In this document: positions 5,671 to 9,068 of the stretch, piece by piece
How the letters are laid out: the number at the start of each line of letters is the position of its first letter
How positions within the stretch are numbered: the stretch's first letter is position 1
NCBI GenBank assembly: GCA_003527165.1
Contig: DPSI01000484.1
Location: 1 to 9,068, forward strand
DNA: 9,068 nucleotides
Direction of reading: 5' to 3'
Source: Pseudomonas sp.
Lineage (GTDB): Bacteria; Pseudomonadota; Gammaproteobacteria; Pseudomonadales; Pseudomonadaceae
Notes under the pieces: generated by a model
The model's database searches: none
The model's input: the letters and a program-made list of their open reading frames with translations, nothing else
What the model was told of the DNA's origin: nothing
Position numbers and translations under genes: made by a program

Positions 5671-6270
5671 TTACGGTAGCTGAAGGTGATCTTCCAGGCG
5701 GCCGCCGCGCCGGGCGAACGCCTGCAGCTGAGGATAGAACTCATAAAAATCCTGCTGGAGCGGCACGTACAGCCGCTCCAGCTCGGCGACCCCACCAGCG
5801 AGCCCTTCCGGGCGTGACAGCCGGCGACTCACGCCAGTCACCACCTGTTCCATCACGGCGAACTGCTGGTAGCTGCCGAGCCAATCCTGAGCGGCCATGC
5901 GTGGCGCGATCAATGCCAGCTTGGCGGGTAGCTCGGCTTCTTCGCGCAATACCTGATAGACCCGCGCGGTGAAATCCTGCAAGGGTTCGTCGGCGTAGTC
6001 GTGCCAGTGCGCCGCCAGGCAGTGATCGAAAAAAAGGTCGATCAGGATGCCCGCGTAACGTCGCCGCTCGCTGGGGAAACGCTGCTTGGCCTGCAGCACC
6101 AGCGGATGACTGTCGGTGAAGACATCGATCTGTCGGTGCAGGCGAATGCCGGCTTCGATGTCGGCGGGCCAGCGACCTTGCAAGGGACCCTTGACGAAAT
6201 CGCCATAGAGGCTGCCGAGCAGCGCGCCGGGCTGCGAGCCGCCGAGGTGCAGATGTGCGAGATAATTCAT
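5671..6270 (-). CDS. acpH: Acyl carrier protein phosphodiesterase AcpH
   Basis: Removes the 4'-phosphopantetheine arm from holo-ACP to give apo-ACP, in the cytosol. The 199 residues compare with 193 in E. coli AcpH. The N-terminus MNYLAHLHLG, then GDFVKG (23-28), LHRQIDVFTDSHP (44-56) and DLFFDHCLAAHW (78-89) show the conserved Asp/His residues of this HD-like, metal-dependent family (PF04336). The start is fixed by homology of the first residues, although no good Shine-Dalgarno is visible (CTGGCCGC precedes the ATG). This suggests translation by coupling to olsA, whose stop is 39 bp upstream on the same strand. Placement behind two ACP-dependent acyltransferases makes sense, because both release holo-ACP. 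Confidence 0.92.
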   Translation of the reverse strand: MNYLAHLHLGGSQPGALLGSLYGDFVKGPLQGRWPADIEAGIRLHRQIDVFTDSHPLVLQAKQRFPSERRRYAGILIDLFFDHCLAAHWHDYADEPLQDFTARVYQVLREEAELPAKLALIAPRMAAQDWLGSYQQFAVMEQVVTGVSRRLSRPEGLAGGVAELERLYVPLQQDFYEFYPQLQAFARRGGRLEDHLQLP

Positions 6271-6309
6271 GCGGCCAGTCTAGCAGCGCTTTCTTGCGCT
6301 CGGCTTGCA

Positions 6310-7077
6310 TCAGGCCGCTTCGGGTACCCGCGCACTGCCGTATAGCGCTTCTTCGATGGCGGTATGGCAGGCGCGACCGAGGCGGTTGCGCTGCATGCCG
6401 CGGCTGTCGATCGGCTGCAGTAGCTGTATTTCCACTACCGCAACGTCGGCGGCCAGTAGCCTGAACAGGTGCGAGAGCAGATCGTCGTCATCGATGAACG
6501 GCGCGATGGGGTCGGTCTGGCCGTCGCGCAAATAGCGGATCGCCACCGGCTGGATCGGCGTGCCGGTCTCGATCGCGCACGACAGCAATCGTGAGTGGAA
6601 GGCACGCAAGGTCGCGCCGTTCGTGGTGGTGCCTTCGGGAAAGATCAGCAGATTGCGGCCTTGCTGCAGCTCGGCGCTCAGCACCTTGGTGAGCATGCCA
6701 CTGTCACCGCCGCCACGCCGGATGAACCGCGTGCCAGCCTCGGCGGCGAGCCAGCCGAGCAGTGGCCACTGGCGCACTTCGAACTTGGCCAGAAACACCA
6801 TCGGCTGCAGCATCCCAAGGAATGGAATATCGACCCAGGACAAATGATTGGCGAGCCACAGCGTCGGCCGAGTGGGGCAGTGGCCGGTCACTCGAACCTC
6901 GTATGGCAGGGTGGCTGCCAATCGGGCGAGAAACCAGCGGCAGAGCCTATGGCGCGATGCGTGGGGCGGCTTGGCCCCGAGCAAAGCCTGGATCTTCAAC
7001 CCGCTCGCCAGCGAAAGACCGATCGCCATCACCCCGCACAGCCTGGCCAGCCGCCCATACAACCGCAGCCTGCTCAT
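6310..7077 (-). CDS. olsA: Lyso-ornithine lipid O-acyltransferase OlsA (PlsC family)
   Basis: Second step of ornithine lipid synthesis: esterifies a fatty acyl group to the 3-hydroxyl of lyso-ornithine lipid at the inner membrane. 255 residues with all PlsC/LPLAT blocks: NHLSWVD (77-83, the NHx4D catalytic motif), RFIRRGG (117-123), FPEGTTTNG (146-154, acyl-acceptor phosphate/hydroxyl site) and PIQPVAIRY (174-182). An N-terminal hydrophobic segment at about 12-33 can anchor it to the membrane. By sequence alone it could be a 1-acylglycerol-3-phosphate acyltransferase; the neighbour decides. ATG 7077-7075 directly abuts the TGA of olsB (7080-7078), so the two are translated together. This matches the olsBA operon of P. 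aeruginosa (PA4350-PA4351), expressed under phosphate limitation. Confidence 0.88.
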   Translation of the reverse strand: MSRLRLYGRLARLCGVMAIGLSLASGLKIQALLGAKPPHASRHRLCRWFLARLAATLPYEVRVTGHCPTRPTLWLANHLSWVDIPFLGMLQPMVFLAKFEVRQWPLLGWLAAEAGTRFIRRGGGDSGMLTKVLSAELQQGRNLLIFPEGTTTNGATLRAFHSRLLSCAIETGTPIQPVAIRYLRDGQTDPIAPFIDDDDLLSHLFRLLAADVAVVEIQLLQPIDSRGMQRNRLGRACHTAIEEALYGSARVPEAA

Positions 7078-7824
7078 TCAGACGGCAGCCTTGAAGTGCC
7101 TGGCATAGCGCGGGCACAGCTCGTCCCGCTTGAGCAGGATGAAGACGTCGGCCACTTGGAAGTCAGGGTCCCAGCAGGGCTCGCCGCAGATCTTCGCGCC
7201 GAGTCGCAGATACGCCTTGAGCAGCGGCGGCGTTTCCGCAATGACGTTGTTCGGCAGTTTCTGTGCGGGTAGCGGGTTCTTCGGGTTGGCATGCAGCAGC
7301 TCGGTGCATAGGTAGCGCTCGCGCAGGCGTTGCATGATCGCTTGAGCCTGGAGGCCGCCGTCGCGCATCGGAATGCTCGCGCATCCCATCAGATAGCGAT
7401 AGCCGCCCTGGTTCAACGCATCGGCCAGCGCGCCCCAGAGCACGGCGATGGTTGCCCCGTTGCGATAGGCGGGATGCACGCAGGTGCGTCCTATTTCCAG
7501 GATCGGCGCGTCAAGTCCCGCCAGTCCGTGCAGGCTGAATTCCTCCTCGCTGTAGAAGCGCCCGAGCCCGCGCGCCGTCAGGTTATCGAGCAGCCGCGTG
7601 GTGGCGACCAACTCCCCGCTGTCCAGATCGCGCACACCGATGTGGCTGCAATACGCGTCGAAATCGTCGCGGTCCAGTCCGGCTTCGGCGCCTTGTAGTC
7701 GCGCGCCGAACTCGCTGCTGAAGACCCTGTAGCGCAGGGCCTGGGCTTCGTGCAGCGCAGCTTGCCCGTGCAAGCGCTCTGCCTGCAGGCGCCGTGTAGT
7801 GCGAGGAAATGCGATGGTGGTCAT
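7078..7824 (-). CDS. olsB: L-ornithine N(alpha)-acyltransferase OlsB
   Basis: First step of ornithine lipid synthesis: transfers a 3-hydroxyacyl group from ACP to the alpha-amino group of ornithine, giving lyso-ornithine lipid. The 248-residue protein is of the GNAT-like autoinducer-synthase/hemolysin-type fold. Family segments: [11 protein letters not shown] (30-40), [16 protein letters not shown] (51-66), LVATTRLL (72-79), [16 protein letters not shown] (108-123, strand plus cofactor loop) and [13 protein letters not shown] (141-153). ATG 7824 is supported by AGGAGA eight bases upstream (CCAGGAGACAGGGC). First gene of a likely olsB-olsA-acpH operon. A Pho-box-like repeat lies about 130-146 bases upstream. 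Paralogues of this fold exist (PlsC-fused OlsF, putative hemolysins), but the olsA partner makes OlsB the best reading. Confidence 0.9.
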   Translation of the reverse strand: MTTIAFPRTTRRLQAERLHGQAALHEAQALRYRVFSSEFGARLQGAEAGLDRDDFDAYCSHIGVRDLDSGELVATTRLLDNLTARGLGRFYSEEEFSLHGLAGLDAPILEIGRTCVHPAYRNGATIAVLWGALADALNQGGYRYLMGCASIPMRDGGLQAQAIMQRLRERYLCTELLHANPKNPLPAQKLPNNVIAETPPLLKAYLRLGAKICGEPCWDPDFQVADVFILLKRDELCPRYARHFKAAV

Positions 7825-8015
7825 GCCCTGTCTCCTGGTCAGCCTTGGCGTGGCAATGCATTCGGAGCGCTTGATTGTTATGGTTGGCGTTCCGTCAATC
7901 GGTGATGCCGGCTCAGGCTAGGCAGAGGCCGCATCACGGCGGTTACGGATCGATGATGCTTGGATGACGGTGATCGCCAATGGCTATCCCTTCGCTGACC
8001 CTATGGAGTGATTCA
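7825..8015. promoter_or_regulatory. Divergent intergenic region olsB / ACAD-like gene, with Pho-box-like repeat
   Basis: The region holds the promoters of two divergent genes. On the minus strand CCGTCAT (7970-7964) and GCATCAT (7959-7953) start 11 bases apart, as the two halves of a Pho box (CTGTCAT, 11-base period) do; the first half matches six of seven, the second only the TCAT core. A minus-strand TTGACG lies nearer olsB (about 7889-7894), but no -10 of good spacing was seen for it. For the plus gene, a TTGATT/GTCAAT pair with 17-base spacing begins near 7871. All are weak; the Pho box is proposed because ornithine lipids are made under phosphate starvation. Confidence 0.25.
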
Positions 8016-8918
8016 ATGTCCTGGCACGACCTGCTCGGCCCGATGCACCGTTTACCGCAACCGACTGCGCTGGATGATTGGTTCGCTTCCCTGCAATCGC
8101 GTGGCGCGGGAAGCAGCTTCAGGCTGGCGGTACTGGGCGGGCGGCTGGCCGCCACGCCTGGGTTGGCGTTTCTGGCCGGTTACCAAGCCGCGCTTCGACG
8201 GCTGTGGCCTGCCGCTCCGCAGGGGCTGGGCGCCATGTGCGCCACTGAGAATCGAGCGCTGCGTCCGGCCGATATGCAAACCCGGTTGGACGGGCTGTTG
8301 CTGACGGGGCGCAAGGATTTCGTCATCGCCGGTCCTGCTGCGAGCTGGCTGCTGGTGCCTGCGCGCGACGAGGCGCCGGGCGAACGCCCGCGGCTGAGCC
8401 TTTGTGTGGTTGGCTGCGGTGAGCGGGGTGTGATCATCGAGGCGGGGCCACCATTGCCCCTGCTGCAGGACATCCCCCATGGCCGCTTGAGACTCGAACA
8501 TGCCGCATGCCGCCGGCTCGCGGGCGATGGTTGGGACGATTACGTCATACCGTTCCGCACGCTCGAAGATGTGCATGTACTGGCGGCGCTCGCGAGCTGG
8601 CTGTACGGAATAGGACTGGAATGTGGCTGGCCGCAGCCACTGCAGTTGCGATTGCTGGGTCTGTTGGCTGGCGCGGCCGAAGTATCACGGCTATCGCCTA
8701 CGGAGTCTGCAACGCATCTGCTTCTGGCCTCGCTGAATCTCCAGCTTGCGACACTTGGCGATGAGGTGGACGACGCTTTGGCGGTCGGTCCGCAACAGTG
8801 GCTGCAGCTCTGGCGGCGCGACCGGGGCGTGCTGCAGCTGGCGCGAGGGGCTCAGGCCAGGCGTCTGGAGCAGGCTGCGGCAGTGTTTGGACTGGCCCCC
8901 GGCCGACATCAGGCGTAA
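8016..8918 (+). CDS. Short acyl-CoA dehydrogenase-like protein, flavin motif altered
   Basis: 300 residues, against about 380 for classical acyl-CoA dehydrogenases. The middle beta domain is recognisable: CATENRALRP (75-84, where enzymes have TExxAGSD), LDGLLLTGRKDFVIAGPAASWLLVPA (about 91-116, the 'dG..l.G.K.fit.a..Ad..lv.a' pattern), IIEAGPPLPLLQDIPHGRLR (about 140-159) and YVIPFRTLEDVHVLAA (176-191). The usual AGSD that contacts FAD is absent, and the helical C-terminal domain is shortened, ending near residue 300 without a clear catalytic Glu segment. It may bind a flavin differently or be non-catalytic. ATG 8016 has GGAG seven bases upstream, better than the ATG at 7980. It is divergent from olsB. 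From memory, similar short ACAD-like genes occur beside PIG-L deacetylase, NodS-like methyltransferase and glycosyltransferase genes; that cannot be tested in this window. Confidence 0.7.
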   Translation: MSWHDLLGPMHRLPQPTALDDWFASLQSRGAGSSFRLAVLGGRLAATPGLAFLAGYQAALRRLWPAAPQGLGAMCATENRALRPADMQTRLDGLLLTGRKDFVIAGPAASWLLVPARDEAPGERPRLSLCVVGCGERGVIIEAGPPLPLLQDIPHGRLRLEHAACRRLAGDGWDDYVIPFRTLEDVHVLAALASWLYGIGLECGWPQPLQLRLLGLLAGAAEVSRLSPTESATHLLLASLNLQLATLGDEVDDALAVGPQQWLQLWRRDRGVLQLARGAQARRLEQAAAVFGLAPGRHQA

Positions 8919-8949
8919 TCATGTCCCGGCGGCACCTTGGGAACTCCTC

Positions 8950-8983
8950 GTTGCGGCGCGAACCTATACAGGCGTGCCGCAAC
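8950..8983. other. Strong stem-loop downstream of the ACAD-like gene
   Basis: GTTGCGGCGCG (8950-8960) pairs with CGTGCCGCAAC (8973-8983): 11 pairs with one G-U on the plus strand. Inside, CCT (8963-8965) pairs with AGG (8970-8972) around the loop ATAC, with AA bulged on one side. It lies 31 bases past the stop. No T-run follows on either strand, so it is not a standard intrinsic terminator. It could stabilise the upstream mRNA 3' end, act as a leader element of the next gene, or be a copy of a dispersed palindromic repeat; no second copy is in this window. Confidence 0.6.
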
Positions 8984-9060
8984 AGCACGGTTCGGCATTC
9001 ACAGATTCAGCGACGCTCGTGATGGGGCGACATCCAGCATTCACCCGGACAGGGATATCA

Positions 9061-9068
9061 ATGTCTTC
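9061..9068 (+). CDS. Possible start of the next gene (first bases only)
   Basis: ATGTCTTC begins at 9061, with AGGG six bases upstream (9051-9054). Preceding plus-strand sequence from 8919 has no convincing gene. If real, the gene is co-directional with the ACAD-like gene and 142 bp behind it. Only two codons are visible, so this is a guess from the ribosome site. Confidence 0.25.

Noticed and set aside
5741..6310. 189-residue minus-strand frame whose ATG overlaps the olsA stop
   Set aside because: The TGATG overlap looks like coupling, but this frame is out of phase with the clear AcpH frame and is Arg/Ala-rich without motifs.
6595..7272. 225-residue plus-strand open frame
   Set aside because: Antisense to olsA and olsB, which carry unambiguous catalytic motifs; no recognisable domain.
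8921..9022. 33-residue Arg-rich open frame after the ACAD-like gene
   Set aside because: Runs through the hairpin, lacks a ribosome site and has no recognisable features.

Overview
The window is GC-rich chromosomal DNA from a gammaproteobacterium. Gene content and protein style fit Pseudomonas sensu lato, most likely the P. stutzeri/Stutzerimonas group. That assignment rests on recognised protein families: CysZ, FolM and FolX, HopJ with DUF1244, an AcpH of E. coli type, and OlsB/OlsA. No rRNA, tRNA, CRISPR array, insertion sequence or phage gene was seen. Most of the window reads as ordinary core or near-core genome.

Layout, left to right. The 3' end of an Old Yellow Enzyme-type NADH:flavin oxidoreductase (+) is followed by a decayed flavodoxin-like NADPH-dependent FMN reductase gene (-, pseudogene). 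Then comes cysZ (-, sulfate uptake). After a 224-bp intergenic stretch lies a translationally coupled pair, DUF1244 and a HopJ-family protein (-). A sensory-rhodopsin-transducer-like (ASRT family) gene on + is divergent from that pair and converges on the pterin genes folM-folX (-). Next is a YcgR/PilZ-like protein (-), then a divergent MioC-type short flavodoxin (+). The flavodoxin converges on a probable three-gene operon olsB-olsA-acpH (-), which makes ornithine lipid and removes the phosphopantetheine group of ACP. Divergent from olsB is a short, aberrant acyl-CoA-dehydrogenase-like gene (+). A strong stem-loop follows it, and a possible start codon of a further gene sits at the last bases.

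Functional themes. FolM and FolX belong to the tetrahydromonapterin branch of pterin metabolism, but no folE copy lies between or beside them here. OlsB and OlsA act in series on ornithine, and their acyl donors are ACP thioesters, so a downstream ACP phosphodiesterase is a sensible partner. The most unusual items are the ASRT homologue with no rhodopsin gene in view, the ACAD-like protein that lacks the usual flavin-contact motif, the PilZ-like protein with an altered binding motif, and the hairpin at 8950-8983. I found no convincing evidence of an entirely new multi-gene system. The best candidate for one is whatever begins with the ACAD-like gene and continues past the right edge.
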